Shown piece after piece: positions 25,176 through 34,289 of a stretch of DNA of 64,000 nt. A model generated the notes under the pieces. That model was not told the DNA's origin. It saw nothing but the letters and a program-made list of their open reading frames with translations, and did no database searches. The stretch spans positions 348,030-412,029 of the forward strand of contig NZ_FXAP01000005.1 in NCBI RefSeq assembly GCF_900177615.1. Reading direction: 5' to 3'. This DNA is from Plantibacter flavus. Its GTDB lineage: Bacteria; Actinomycetota; Actinomycetes; Actinomycetales; Microbacteriaceae. A program made the translations under genes and the position numbers. Every line of letters starts with the position of its first letter. The stretch's first letter is position 1.

Positions 25176-28073
25176 CTAACCTAGAAGTCCTGGGTCACCA
25201 CTCAGGAGCGATCGCCGGCGGCGGCGGACGAGGAACGCGTCCACGACGACGAGGACCACGACGACGAGCGACGACGCCGCGGTCACCCCCAGACCGACTT
25301 GCTGCCCGGGGACCGTGTACTGCAGGACGACACGGTGCTCGCCGGTCGGGACCGCGATGGCCGCGCCGGCATGCTCGGCCGGCAGCAGCTCGACGGGCTT
25401 CCCGTCGACCGTCGCCGCCCAGCCCGGTCGGCGAAGCGAGTCCGCGACCACGACCCAGCCTGCTCCATCTGCGACCACCTCGACCTCCATGCGACTGGTG
25501 TCGCTGGGAAGGACCGTGACCGCGGCGGTCGAGGCCGCTCGGTCGCTCGCGACCTCCCGAGCATCCTCCGGACGCTCCAGCAGGACGGCCGTGCTCGGAA
25601 GGGAGCCGTCCGCCATCGTCGCCACCTGCTCGGCAGGGTCAGTCTCCGTCACCGCGGTCGACGCCCATCTGATCCGATCGAGTGCCGTCGTCCGTTCATA
25701 GACGGTGGCGTCGCCCGTGTGCGCGACGCGGAGCCCGTCGTCGGCGGGACGGACGAGCGAGATCCCCAATCGACCGGAGGGATCGGCTGCGACCGGAGCC
25801 GGAATGCCGATGCCGTCGAACCGCAGCTCTGCCACCCAGGCTCGGTCGGCTGGAATGTCCTCGCCTTCCACCGCGACCGACTGGTCGGCGGTCAGCGCGG
25901 GAAACCAGGTCGACGTCGTCGCGATCCGTTCATCGGTCACCGCGTCGCGGATGTCGAGGGTGACGGTCACTCCGTCGGGGTCGTCCTGCCCCACGACGCT
26001 GTCCGGCAACGCGAACACGACGCCTCGCACCGGGCCGGACTGCACCGCGGAACGGACTCGGTCCCCGTCGGCGACCTGCACCCGGCCGGTGCGGTCGATC
26101 GTGCCTTCCGGTTGGCCGAGTACCGTGGCCTCCGGATTGTCGACGACGTATTTGACGGCGAGCCGGTCCAGGATCGGTGAGCGGATCGAGGTCGCGAGAT
26201 CCCCGGAACGCAGAGCGGAGTACGTCCGGCTGAAGAACGCGTCCGGCTCGACCGCCTCCAGGAGATCCTGCCACTCGCTCGTGTGGAACGCGTGCCCGCC
26301 GACGGAGCGGAGCCGGTCGATCGTGTTCGTCCCCGGGAGCATCGTCTGGTCTACGGACGCGTACCGGCTCTCCCCGAGTCCGCGCTCCAGGAACCGATGT
26401 GTCGCCGTGGTCGGGTAGACCGTCTCCGGGGGCGACTGCGGCCACCACTCGTTCGCGACCACGATCGCCGGCACGACGAGCATGACCGGGAGGATGCAGC
26501 CCGCCAGAATGCCGACACGTCGACCACCGACCCAGGCGGCGACGACGATGAGGACGGCGAAGGCCGCGAAGGCTCCGACCACGCCGATGTGCTCGCGCAT
26601 CGCGGGGATGACGTCGGCGGGCAGCGTCCAGAGCGTGTCGCGAACGGTGAACGCCGCGACGCACCCGATGGCGATCACGACGACGAGCGCCAGGATCCGC
26701 CACCAGAGATGACGTCTCGTCCGAGCGCGCCGCAGGAGACGCACCTCCGCTCGCAGCGAGGTCGGATCGATCACCGCGGCGAAGCCGGCCGCCGCGAGCA
26801 GCGCCAGGAAGAACCCGACGAGGACCCGCAGCCGCGCGATCGGGTTGTTGGAGAAGACCGGAAGCTCCTGGAACGCCGCGAGGATCGGACCGCCCACGAA
26901 GGTGAGGACGACACTGAGCGCGAGCGCGACGACGACGAAGGTCAAACTCGGGCGGAGTCGCCGGCTCCGGGGGACGATGAGACCGGCGGCGGCGACCAGG
27001 GCCAGTGCTCCGACGCCGATGTAGGACAAGCGCTCGATCGGATTCCCGGCTCCCCAGGTGAGCCCGGCGTCGACATCTCCGACAACCTCCGGTACGAGGA
27101 GCGACGCGAGGTCGCCCCAGTGCAGTGACGCGCCGGATGTTGCCGCGCGGGCAGACAGATCGAGGACACTCGACGCGTTCACCGCGAACGGGACGAGCTG
27201 CCAAGCGGAGAGCCCGACACCGAGCACGACACCGGCGGCACCGGTGCCGACTGCTGACAGCACCCCCTGCCATCGCCGCCGGACGACGATCGACCTCACG
27301 AGCAGGTAGGCGCCTCCCGCATAGAGCGCGTAGCCGGCGACCGCCGGGAAGCCACCGAGGAGGAGCGAGGCGACCACGAGCCCGAGGATGGCCACGTCGA
27401 CCGGTCGGGGACGGATCGCAACGCGGTCGAGCGCCCAGAACAACAACGGCAGCAGGGCCGCCACACGGGTCTGCGGCCAGTTCGTCCAGGAGATCATGAA
27501 TCCGGACGACGCGAAGATGAGGCTCGCGACCGCCCAGCTCGCGTTCGGCAGCCTCCAGCGCCGCAGGAGCAAGGACATGCCGAGGGTGATGACGATGATC
27601 TCGAGGAGCTTCACGTAGCCGGGTGCGGCGCTCACCGGGAGGAACCACCACGGCAGCGACAGCGGGGAGTACACGCCCGAGTTCGGCAGGCCGGCAAGCT
27701 CGGCACCACCCGCCGCGTACGGATTCCACGCCGCGAACGAGCCCTCCCGTGCGGCCTCGACGATCAAGGCGGTCTGCGGTACCACGGTGTCGATGGTGTC
27801 GCCGATGAAGCGGTTCGTCGGATCCTGCGGCAACCCGATCGACGACTGCCACGGGGCGAAGGAGACCAGCAGGTCGGTGCCGAGGAAACTCGTGACACCG
27901 ACGAGCGCGGGCCCGATCGTGCACACGACGAAGGCCACCAGTGCAGCCCACGCGATCACGGACACCGCCGACGACCCGTGACTCGGGCCGAGCATCGAGG
28001 GATTCCGAGGCGCGGACACGCCGTCGCGAGGTCGCGATCGTTGCACGGCACTCCTCGGGCTCGTCAGGGTCAA
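25176..28073 (-). CDS. YfhO-type large membrane protein
   Basis: The 965-residue protein has about twelve to fourteen membrane spans in its N-terminal two thirds, a large extracytoplasmic beta-rich domain (about 560-900) and a last span before a basic tail (FLVRRRRRSLL). The first outside loop contains TDLLVSFAPWQ and later PYAAGGAELAGLPNSGVYSP, as in YfhO and GT-C relatives. YfhO is implicated in glycosylation of lipoteichoic acid in Bacillus and Listeria. A GT-C transferase using a lipid-linked sugar is inferred. The C-terminal VVVADSLRRPGWAATVDGKP is a conserved YfhO feature. TTG 28073 is chosen because a -10 box lies 7 bp before it; GTG 28019 and ATG 27995 are alternatives. Confidence 0.75.
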   Translation of the reverse strand: MTLTSPRSAVQRSRPRDGVSAPRNPSMLGPSHGSSAVSVIAWAALVAFVVCTIGPALVGVTSFLGTDLLVSFAPWQSSIGLPQDPTNRFIGDTIDTVVPQTALIVEAAREGSFAAWNPYAAGGAELAGLPNSGVYSPLSLPWWFLPVSAAPGYVKLLEIIVITLGMSLLLRRWRLPNASWAVASLIFASSGFMISWTNWPQTRVAALLPLLFWALDRVAIRPRPVDVAILGLVVASLLLGGFPAVAGYALYAGGAYLLVRSIVVRRRWQGVLSAVGTGAAGVVLGVGLSAWQLVPFAVNASSVLDLSARAATSGASLHWGDLASLLVPEVVGDVDAGLTWGAGNPIERLSYIGVGALALVAAAGLIVPRSRRLRPSLTFVVVALALSVVLTFVGGPILAAFQELPVFSNNPIARLRVLVGFFLALLAAAGFAAVIDPTSLRAEVRLLRRARTRRHLWWRILALVVVIAIGCVAAFTVRDTLWTLPADVIPAMREHIGVVGAFAAFAVLIVVAAWVGGRRVGILAGCILPVMLVVPAIVVANEWWPQSPPETVYPTTATHRFLERGLGESRYASVDQTMLPGTNTIDRLRSVGGHAFHTSEWQDLLEAVEPDAFFSRTYSALRSGDLATSIRSPILDRLAVKYVVDNPEATVLGQPEGTIDRTGRVQVADGDRVRSAVQSGPVRGVVFALPDSVVGQDDPDGVTVTLDIRDAVTDERIATTSTWFPALTADQSVAVEGEDIPADRAWVAELRFDGIGIPAPVAADPSGRLGISLVRPADDGLRVAHTGDATVYERTTALDRIRWASTAVTETDPAEQVATMADGSLPSTAVLLERPEDAREVASDRAASTAAVTVLPSDTSRMEVEVVADGAGWVVVADSLRRPGWAATVDGKPVELLPAEHAGAAIAVPTGEHRVVLQYTVPGQQVGLGVTAASSLVVVVLVVVDAFLVRRRRRSLLSGDPGLLG

Positions 28074-28080
28074 AGCCCCC

Positions 28081-28086
28081 AGTATG
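28081..28086 (-). promoter_or_regulatory. -10 box CATACT, near-leaderless promoter
   Basis: CATACT on the minus strand ends 7 bp before TTG 28073 of the YfhO-type gene. The whole divergent gap to the next gene is 145 bp, with a second possible promoter (TACAGT at 28199) for the plus strand. Confidence 0.4.
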
Positions 28087-28218
28087 CCTCAACCCTCGTG
28101 CTGCAACCGGTGACCGCATGGCCCGACGGACCTGCTCGGGTCGGCTCCGAGCAGCGACCCGACGGATCCGACGGTACTCTGGGACCGGTCGTATCGCCTA
28201 CAGTTCCGGAAGTCGCCT

Positions 28219-29160
28219 ATGAAGCTCTTTGTCCAGATCCCGTGCCTGAACGAAGAGGAGACCCTCCCGCTCGTCCTCGAGTCGATTCCGACCTCGATCC
28301 CGGGCATCGACGAGATCGAGATCCTCATCATCGACGACGGGTCGACCGACCGCACGATCGAGGTCGCCAAGTCCTACGGCGTGAAGCACTTCGTGAAGCA
28401 CTCGACGAACATGGGACTGGCCCGGTCGTTCCGCGACGGCGTCGACTACGCCCTGCTCCACGGCGCCGACATCGTGGTGAACACGGACGGCGACAACCAG
28501 TACCCGCAGGAGCGCATCGGCGACCTGGTCCAGCCCATCCTCGCGGGTGAGGCCGAGATCGTCGTGGCGGACCGGCAGACGGCACTCATCGAGCACTTCT
28601 CCCCGTTCAAGAAGGCGATGCAGCGCTTCGGGAGCTTCATCGTCAACAAGGCGGCGAAGACGACGCTCCCGGATGCGGCCAGCGGGTTCCGCGCGTACTC
28701 GAAGTACTCCCTCATCCGGCTCAACGTGGTCACGAAGTTCAGCTACTGCATGGAGACGATCATCCAGGCGGGCAACAAACGCCTGGCGATCACGAGCATC
28801 CCGGTCACGACGAACCCGAAGACGCGCGAGTCACGACTGTTCCGATCCATCGGCGAGCACATGTACCAGTCGGGCGTCGCGATCGTGCGGGCCTTCCTGA
28901 TGTACCGGCCATATGTCGTGTTCGCCGGGCTCGGACTCCTGCTGCTGATCGCGGGGCTCACCCCGTTCGTCAGGTACCTCATCCTCACGATCGTCCAGGA
29001 CGAGGGGAACCACCTCCAGAGCCTGCTCGTCGGGGCGACGCTGCTGATGGGCGCGCTCCTGTCCTTCGCCATCGGTGTGGTCGCCGACCTCACCAGAATC
29101 AACCGCACGCTCAACGAGGAGATGCTCGACTACCTCAAGCTGCAGCGGTACGGCGGCTGA
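28219..29160 (+). CDS. Membrane-anchored polyprenyl-phosphate glycosyltransferase (GT2)
   Basis: The 313-residue protein has a GT2 domain (FVQIPCLNEEETLPLVLESI, LIIDDGSTDRT, VVNTDGDNQYP, DAASGFRAYS) followed by two C-terminal membrane spans (about 232-255 and 270-292) and a charged tail. This is the layout of GtrB/ArnC/DPM1-like undecaprenyl-phosphate sugar transferases. The product would feed GT-C enzymes such as the YfhO- or DUF2142-type proteins, possibly with the GtrA protein as flippase; this linkage is inferred. It is followed 4 bp later by a sugar epimerase, so the two are cotranscribed. Confidence 0.85.
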   Translation: MKLFVQIPCLNEEETLPLVLESIPTSIPGIDEIEILIIDDGSTDRTIEVAKSYGVKHFVKHSTNMGLARSFRDGVDYALLHGADIVVNTDGDNQYPQERIGDLVQPILAGEAEIVVADRQTALIEHFSPFKKAMQRFGSFIVNKAAKTTLPDAASGFRAYSKYSLIRLNVVTKFSYCMETIIQAGNKRLAITSIPVTTNPKTRESRLFRSIGEHMYQSGVAIVRAFLMYRPYVVFAGLGLLLLIAGLTPFVRYLILTIVQDEGNHLQSLLVGATLLMGALLSFAIGVVADLTRINRTLNEEMLDYLKLQRYGG

Positions 29161-29163
29161 GCC

Positions 29164-30081
29164 ATGGTGCGCAGCCTCGTCATCGGCGGCAACGGGTTCC
29201 TCGGCGGACCACTCGTGGACGCCCTCGTCGGACGCGGTCATGACGTGACGGTGTTCGACCGGTTCCGATCCCCGCGGAACTTCGACACGCGCGACGCGAC
29301 GATCCTGGCCGGAGACTTCTTCGACCGCAGCGACCTCGCAGCCGCGGTCCGCGGTCAGGACCTCGTGTTCCACTTCCTCTCCACGACCGCGCCGGCGACC
29401 TCTGAGAACGACCCTTCGCTCGATCTCCGCACCAACGTGGGACAGACCGTCGAGCTCCTGGGTCTGTGTGCCGACGCCGAGATCGAACGGTTCTACTTCG
29501 CCTCCACCGGTGGCGCGATCTACGGCGATCAGGGTCTCGAACGATACCGGGAGACCGACCCGGCCCTCCCCCGCTCCCCGTACGCCATCGGGAAGCTCAC
29601 GATCGAGCACTACCTCCGGTACTTCCGTGTCAAGCGTGGGCTCGACGCGGTGTCACTCCGCATCTCGAATCCGTACGGGCCCGGTCAGCACCCCGGCCGC
29701 CGCCAGGGGCTCATCCCCATCGCGCTCGCGAACATCGCCGCGGGCGACGCCATCGTCCGCTACGGCGACGGCAGCATGGTGCGCGACTACCTCTACATCG
29801 ACGACGCGATCGAGATGATCGCCCGGATCGTCGCCGGTGACCCGGCACACTCGGTCTACAACATCGGGAGTGGCGTCGGACACACGGTCTCGGAGGTCCT
29901 GGACGCCATCGCACGGGTCGTCGGCCGACCGCTGGACGTCGCTCCGCGACCTGTCCCGAGCACGTTCGTCGAGACCGTCGTGCTCGAGACCGCACGCTAC
30001 CGCTCCGAGTTCGGCGCCCCTCCGACGACCCCCCTGGAGCGCGGCATCGCCTCGACCTGGGAACAGCTCGGACGACGCTGA
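29164..30081 (+). CDS. NAD-dependent nucleotide-sugar epimerase/dehydratase
   Basis: The 305-residue extended short-chain dehydrogenase has VIGGNGFLGGPLVDALV (NAD loop), DRFRSPRNF, FHFLSTTAPATS, FASTGGAIYGDQ, the catalytic Y-X3-K in SPYAIGKLTIEHY, SNPYGPGQHPGRRQGLIPI and VRDYLYIDDAIEM. These match UDP-glucose/UDP-GlcNAc 4-epimerases and related enzymes (GalE/WbpP type). The second catalytic residue sits in STGGAIYG, as in GalE. The exact substrate is not readable. It is 4 bp behind the membrane-anchored transferase, so its product may be that enzyme's donor. The stop lies 4 bp from the convergent GT4 gene. Confidence 0.85.
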   Translation: MVRSLVIGGNGFLGGPLVDALVGRGHDVTVFDRFRSPRNFDTRDATILAGDFFDRSDLAAAVRGQDLVFHFLSTTAPATSENDPSLDLRTNVGQTVELLGLCADAEIERFYFASTGGAIYGDQGLERYRETDPALPRSPYAIGKLTIEHYLRYFRVKRGLDAVSLRISNPYGPGQHPGRRQGLIPIALANIAAGDAIVRYGDGSMVRDYLYIDDAIEMIARIVAGDPAHSVYNIGSGVGHTVSEVLDAIARVVGRPLDVAPRPVPSTFVETVVLETARYRSEFGAPPTTPLERGIASTWEQLGRR

Positions 30082-30085
30082 CCGA

Positions 30086-31300
30086 TCAGTCGGACGAACG
30101 ACGACCGACGGCACCCAGCACGTCGTGCAGCAGCGTGCGGTATCGGGAGCCGATCGCCTCGATCGAGAACTGCTCGGCGTGCGTCGCGGCTGCCGCGCCG
30201 AGTCGTTCCCGGAGGTCTGGATCGTCAGCGAGCCGCTGGATCGCTCGGAGCAGGGCAGCAGTATCCCGATCGGGTACGACCAAGCCGGTCGCGTCGTCGA
30301 GCACGACCTCGTTCAACCCCGGCAGATCCGTCGCGATGATGGCCCGGCCGGCACGCATCGCCTCGAGCAGAGCGACCGGAAGACCGTCCTGATCGCCGGA
30401 GGTGGACGCGACCGAGGGGAAGACGACCACGTCGGCACGGCGGTACGCAGCGAACAGCTCGGTGCGCCCCTGCTGACCGATGAAGACCACGGGTAGGCCG
30501 GATGCCTCCGTCTCGAGGGCGGTCCGCAGCGGTCCGTCGCCCACGATCTCGAGCTCCAGCGACCCGGCCGGGGCCCGGCGGACGGCCTCGATGAGGTAGG
30601 ACAGACCCTTCTTCTCGACGAGTCGCCCGACGAACATCAAGCGGGCGGGCACCACGCCTGGAGCCGGTACGGCCTCGTCCACCCCTGCCGGCTCCGACGC
30701 AGGGACCGGGGGCAGATCGGCACCCATCGGGATGACCTGGACGCTTGCAGGCGCTGCGCCCAACGCGATCACACGGTCACGCATGTCGGCGTTCATGACG
30801 GTCACCGCGCCCGCCCGACGCACGATCCGCGCCTTCAGCGCACGCAGCGGAGCGGCGTTCAGCGCGTACAGGTCGCCGCCGAGGGTCGTCACGAGCTGCG
30901 GGACGCGTCGGCCGCCGAGCAGGGCCACGACCCCCTGGGGGATGATCCAATGCACATGGAGGACGTCGGGACGGAACTCACGGAGAACACGTCGGAGCGC
31001 AATCAGTTGGGCCAGGAACAGCCCTGGAACCTGCAGCCAGCGAATCGGCTTCGCACGCAGGTTCTCGATGATGGCGCCGTCTGCGAGGTCCTCCCAATGC
31101 TTCGGAAAATACGGGTATCGCGTGATGTGCAGGTCACCGTCCTGCTCATCCGATGCGGCCCCTGGCACCCGTGGTACGAGGACCCTGGTGTCGAAGTCGA
31201 GGGATTCCTGCAGAGCCAGGTCCCTCACGAACGCCGGCACGCCGTCGCCCGCACGGGCGGGGAACGTGGAGGCGAGGACGAGGAGACGGGGACGTGGCAC
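30086..31300 (-). CDS. Family 4 glycosyltransferase
   Basis: The 404-residue GT-B protein begins LLVLASTFPARAGDGVPAFV, with the usual glycine-rich substrate loop, then VLHVHWIIPQGVVALLGGRR and TTLGGDLYALNAAP. The donor half carries MFVGRLVEKKGLSYLIEAVR and SGDQDGLPVALLEAMRAGRA, the last being the GT4 nucleotide-sugar segment (E of LLEAM). GTG 31300 is chosen because GGAGG lies just upstream and the first beta strand begins immediately; ATG 31330 would add ten residues and lacks a binding site. It is convergent with the epimerase gene. Family members include mannosyl-, glucosyl- and rhamnosyltransferases. Confidence 0.85.
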   Translation of the reverse strand: MPRPRLLVLASTFPARAGDGVPAFVRDLALQESLDFDTRVLVPRVPGAASDEQDGDLHITRYPYFPKHWEDLADGAIIENLRAKPIRWLQVPGLFLAQLIALRRVLREFRPDVLHVHWIIPQGVVALLGGRRVPQLVTTLGGDLYALNAAPLRALKARIVRRAGAVTVMNADMRDRVIALGAAPASVQVIPMGADLPPVPASEPAGVDEAVPAPGVVPARLMFVGRLVEKKGLSYLIEAVRRAPAGSLELEIVGDGPLRTALETEASGLPVVFIGQQGRTELFAAYRRADVVVFPSVASTSGDQDGLPVALLEAMRAGRAIIATDLPGLNEVVLDDATGLVVPDRDTAALLRAIQRLADDPDLRERLGAAAATHAEQFSIEAIGSRYRTLLHDVLGAVGRRSSD

Positions 31301-31393
31301 GGGACCTCCGGATCGGGCGGGTGCTCCCATCGACGTGCGGCGATCGCCGCACGCACCGGCTGTGGACGCCGTGGGAGATAATGGGCATCTGCC

Positions 31394-32347
31394 ATGAACA
31401 AGCTTACCCAGGTCAAACGGCCCCTCCAGATCGCCTTCGCGGTGGTCGTCATCGGCTTCATCACGTGGACCGTCATCCGCAGCTGGGACGACTTCGTCTC
31501 GAGCGTGCTCACGATGCAACCGGTCTGGCTGCTCGGTTCTCTCGTGGCCGGCTTCCTCGGCGTCTTCTTCTCGATGCTCGCCTGGCGGGCCGTCGTCATC
31601 GCCTTCGGCTACCGCATCTCGGTGCGGGACGCCTCGCACGTCGTGTTCGTGTCCCAGATCGGCAAGTACCTGCCGGGAGGTGTCTGGCCCATCGTCGCCG
31701 GCAGCCAGCTCGGCGCGCGCGCGGGCATCCCGACGGGGGTCACGGCGATCACCCTCACAGCCCAGCTGTTGGTGAGCCTCATCGCCGGCTCAACCGTCGC
31801 CGCCGGCACGTTCCTGGCGTTTCCGGCACTGGCCGCTTCCTACGGCTGGCTCGTCGTCCTCGCGATCGCCGTCGGCGTCATCGCCCTCCTGCCACCGGTC
31901 CTCACGAGGATCATCGGGTTCGCCTTCCGACTCCTCCGCCGGAAGGACCCTCTACCGCCCATCCGGGCCCTCCCGTTGACCGCAGCCATCGGATGGTCGC
32001 TCATCAGCTGGGTGTGCTTCGGCGTCCATCTCTGGACCATCGTCACGTCGCTGGGCACATTCGATCCGGGTCTGCTGCCGCTCGCGACCTCGGGCTACGC
32101 CCTGGCCTGGGTCGCGGGGTTCCTCGCGATCATCGCGCCCGCCGGCGCTGGCGTCCGGGAGGCGATCCTCGCCCTCGTGCTCACCAGTGTCGTCCCGGTC
32201 GGCTCGGTCCTCGGTATCGTGCTCGTGAGCCGGTTCGGACTCATCGTCATCGACGTCGCCGTGTGCCTGTACGCGCTCGCCGTCGCACGGATCAGGCCCG
32301 GCACCCCAGCGGTCGGACGACCTACTGCGGCACCGGGCCCGGAGTGA
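31394..32347 (+). CDS. YbhN/AglD-type integral membrane protein (UPF0104)
   Basis: The 317-residue protein has about eight membrane spans and the motif SQIGKYLPGGVWPIVAGSQL (near 80-100), which marks the lysylphosphatidylglycerol-synthase transmembrane/UPF0104 group. GYALAWVAGFLAIIAPAGAGVREAIL near 235-260 is the second signature. Members are flippase-like membrane domains, often next to glycosyltransferases in envelope loci, and may move lipid-linked sugars. The gene is divergent from the GT4 gene with a GATAAT -10 box at 31377-31382, giving a very short leader. No catalytic synthase domain is attached. It converges with rmlA. Confidence 0.8.
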   Translation: MNKLTQVKRPLQIAFAVVVIGFITWTVIRSWDDFVSSVLTMQPVWLLGSLVAGFLGVFFSMLAWRAVVIAFGYRISVRDASHVVFVSQIGKYLPGGVWPIVAGSQLGARAGIPTGVTAITLTAQLLVSLIAGSTVAAGTFLAFPALAASYGWLVVLAIAVGVIALLPPVLTRIIGFAFRLLRRKDPLPPIRALPLTAAIGWSLISWVCFGVHLWTIVTSLGTFDPGLLPLATSGYALAWVAGFLAIIAPAGAGVREAILALVLTSVVPVGSVLGIVLVSRFGLIVIDVAVCLYALAVARIRPGTPAVGRPTAAPGPE

Positions 32348-32379
32348 CGATCAGTGCGCTCAGCGCGAGGTGACGAGCG

Positions 32380-33246
32380 TCATGCCTGCGCGAGCAGGGT
32401 CTGCAGGTAACGTCCGTATCCGCTCTTGACCAGAGGAGCGGCGAGGACGGCCAGCTGCTTGTCGTCGATCCACCCGGCGCGCCATGCGATCTCCTCGATG
32501 CACCCGACCTTGAACCCCTGACGGTCCTCGATGACCCGGACGTACTCGGATGCCTGCATCATCGACTCGAAGGTGCCGGTGTCGAGCCAGGCGGTGCCAC
32601 GATCGAGGACCTGGACCTGCAGCGATCCCTGCTCGAGGTAGCGCTCGTTGACGGTCGAGATCTCGAGCTCGCCGCGAGCGGATGGCTCGATCGTCTTCGC
32701 GATCTCGACGACCGAGTTGTCGTAGAAGTACAGACCGGGGACGGCGTAGTTGCTCTTCGGCTTCGCCGGCTTCTCCTCGATCGAGATCGCGGTGAAGTCG
32801 TCGTCGAACTCGACGACGCCGTAGGCGGTCGGGTCGGCGACCTGATAGGCGAAGATCAGCGCACCGTCGATGCTGTTGTGATTGCGGAGGGCGGAGCCGA
32901 GTCCCGTGCCGTGGAAGATGTTGTCGCCGAGGACGAGCGCGACGCTCTCGTCGCCGATGAACTCCTCACCGATGATGAACGCCTGGGCGAGGCCGTCGGG
33001 CGAGGGCTGGACCGCGTACTCGATGCGGATGCCGAGCTCGGCCCCGGTCCCGAGGAGCGCGCGGAACTGCTCGTTGTACTCCGGCGTGGTGATGATGAGG
33101 ATCTCGTCGATCCCGGCCATCATCAGCGTCGACAGGGGGTAGTAGATCATCGGTTTGTCGTAGATGGGCATCAACTGCTTCGAGATGCCCTTGGTGATCG
33201 GCCACAGTCGCGTGCCGGATCCTCCGGCCAGAATGATTCCTCGCAT
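32380..33246 (-). CDS. rmlA: Glucose-1-phosphate thymidylyltransferase
   Basis: The 288-residue protein matches RmlA throughout: [20 protein letters not shown] (8-27, nucleotide and Mg binding), [67 protein letters not shown] and [15 protein letters not shown]. It condenses dTTP with glucose 1-phosphate to dTDP-glucose, the first step to dTDP-L-rhamnose. Length is normal for the family. A TAGACT -10 box lies 9 bp before the start. It is separated by 70 bp from the methyltransferase and rmlC behind it. rmlB is not found in this window. Confidence 0.95.
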   Translation of the reverse strand: MRGIILAGGSGTRLWPITKGISKQLMPIYDKPMIYYPLSTLMMAGIDEILIITTPEYNEQFRALLGTGAELGIRIEYAVQPSPDGLAQAFIIGEEFIGDESVALVLGDNIFHGTGLGSALRNHNSIDGALIFAYQVADPTAYGVVEFDDDFTAISIEEKPAKPKSNYAVPGLYFYDNSVVEIAKTIEPSARGELEISTVNERYLEQGSLQVQVLDRGTAWLDTGTFESMMQASEYVRVIEDRQGFKVGCIEEIAWRAGWIDDKQLAVLAAPLVKSGYGRYLQTLLAQA

Positions 33247-33255
33247 AACTCATGC

Positions 33256-33261
33256 AGTCTA
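33256..33261 (-). promoter_or_regulatory. -10 box TAGACT before rmlA
   Basis: TAGACT on the minus strand ends 9 bp before ATG 33246, within the 70-bp gap behind the methyltransferase gene. Confidence 0.4.
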
Positions 33262-33316
33262 GTCGGAGTTCGCCACGGCGATCCGACGCCGCCGAGACGG
33301 TCGTGGTCGGCGCGAT

Positions 33317-34285
33317 TCAGTCCGCGCGACGCCTCACCACTCCGCTGACCTTTCGCACGGGAGCCGTGAGCTTCCAGCTGGTACTTGCTCGCACCGCTTC
33401 GAGCTGCTGGCGGAGGCCGAGGTTTTCGGCTTCAGCGGCCGCGACGAGCTGTTCGGCATGCTCGAGTTCGGCCCCTCGTTCCTCGAGGGCAGCCCCTCGT
33501 TCCTCGAGAGCCACCCGCACAGCGGCATCGTCGTCCCGCCCCGCGACGATGGCGGACAAGTCCGCACCGAGCCGCGCGTAGGCGTCGCGGACGCGTTCAG
33601 GTTCCCGAGCCGCGACCTCGAAGAACCGGACCATCGTCTCGGGCAGCTCGGAACCGACGCCCAGGACACCGAGGCCGTGATTGTGCTCGAAGGTGAACGA
33701 GGGGTGGCGGGTCTTGATCTCGTCCCAGAACCGCCAGACGCCGAACCCCTCCTGGTGCTCCGCGATGTCGTGGAAGAGGACCACGGCGCGCTCGGAGAGC
33801 TTGGGCCGCCAGGACTCGTAGTCGTGCAGGACGTCCTCGTAGCCGTGACGCCCGTCGATGTGGAGGAGGTCGATGGTGCCGTCGGCGAACTGGTCGACGG
33901 AGTCGTCGAAGTACCCTCGCAGCAGGGTCGATGAGGATCCGAACTCCCGGTCGTTCACGCCCGTGACGTACTCGTAGACCTCTTCACCGTAAGCACCCGC
34001 GTGGTCGTCGCCCTGCCAGGTGTCGAGCGCGAAGGATTTCGTCTCCAAGCCGAGGCGACGGAACGCCTCGCAGAAGGTGAAGTAGGAGTAACCGTAGTGC
34101 GTGCCGAGTTCGGCGAAGACACGTGGTCGGACGGCATCGGCGATCCAGAAGGCGAATGGCGCGTGCTCGACCCACGCCGAGAGCGGGAAGAACCTCGGCT
34201 GCCAGAAGGCCGTGGGACCGAGCCAGTCGGGCTCGATCACCACGGGTGCCGAGCCGACGAGCGACCGGTTGGCGGGCTCGCTCAT
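33317..34285 (-). CDS. SAM-dependent methyltransferase with coiled-coil and STSWKL tail
   Basis: The 322-residue protein has a class I methyltransferase core (about 45-215): VFAELGTHYGYSYFTFCEAF for SAM motif I, ALDTWQGDD, TIDLLHIDGRHGYEDVLHDY and VVLFHDIAEH, as in the Methyltransf_24 group found in O-antigen and cephalosporin-hydroxylase-like genes. Residues about 255-300 form a coiled coil with a small tandem repeat (LEERGAALEERGAELEHAEQ), then end ASTSWKLTAPVRKVSG. It may O-methylate a glycan sugar, possibly as a chain-capping step as in WbdD-like systems; that is inference. ATG 34285 lies 4 bp after the rmlC stop. Confidence 0.8.
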   Translation of the reverse strand: MSEPANRSLVGSAPVVIEPDWLGPTAFWQPRFFPLSAWVEHAPFAFWIADAVRPRVFAELGTHYGYSYFTFCEAFRRLGLETKSFALDTWQGDDHAGAYGEEVYEYVTGVNDREFGSSSTLLRGYFDDSVDQFADGTIDLLHIDGRHGYEDVLHDYESWRPKLSERAVVLFHDIAEHQEGFGVWRFWDEIKTRHPSFTFEHNHGLGVLGVGSELPETMVRFFEVAAREPERVRDAYARLGADLSAIVAGRDDDAAVRVALEERGAALEERGAELEHAEQLVAAAEAENLGLRQQLEAVRASTSWKLTAPVRKVSGVVRRRAD

Positions 34286-34289
34286 GCGA

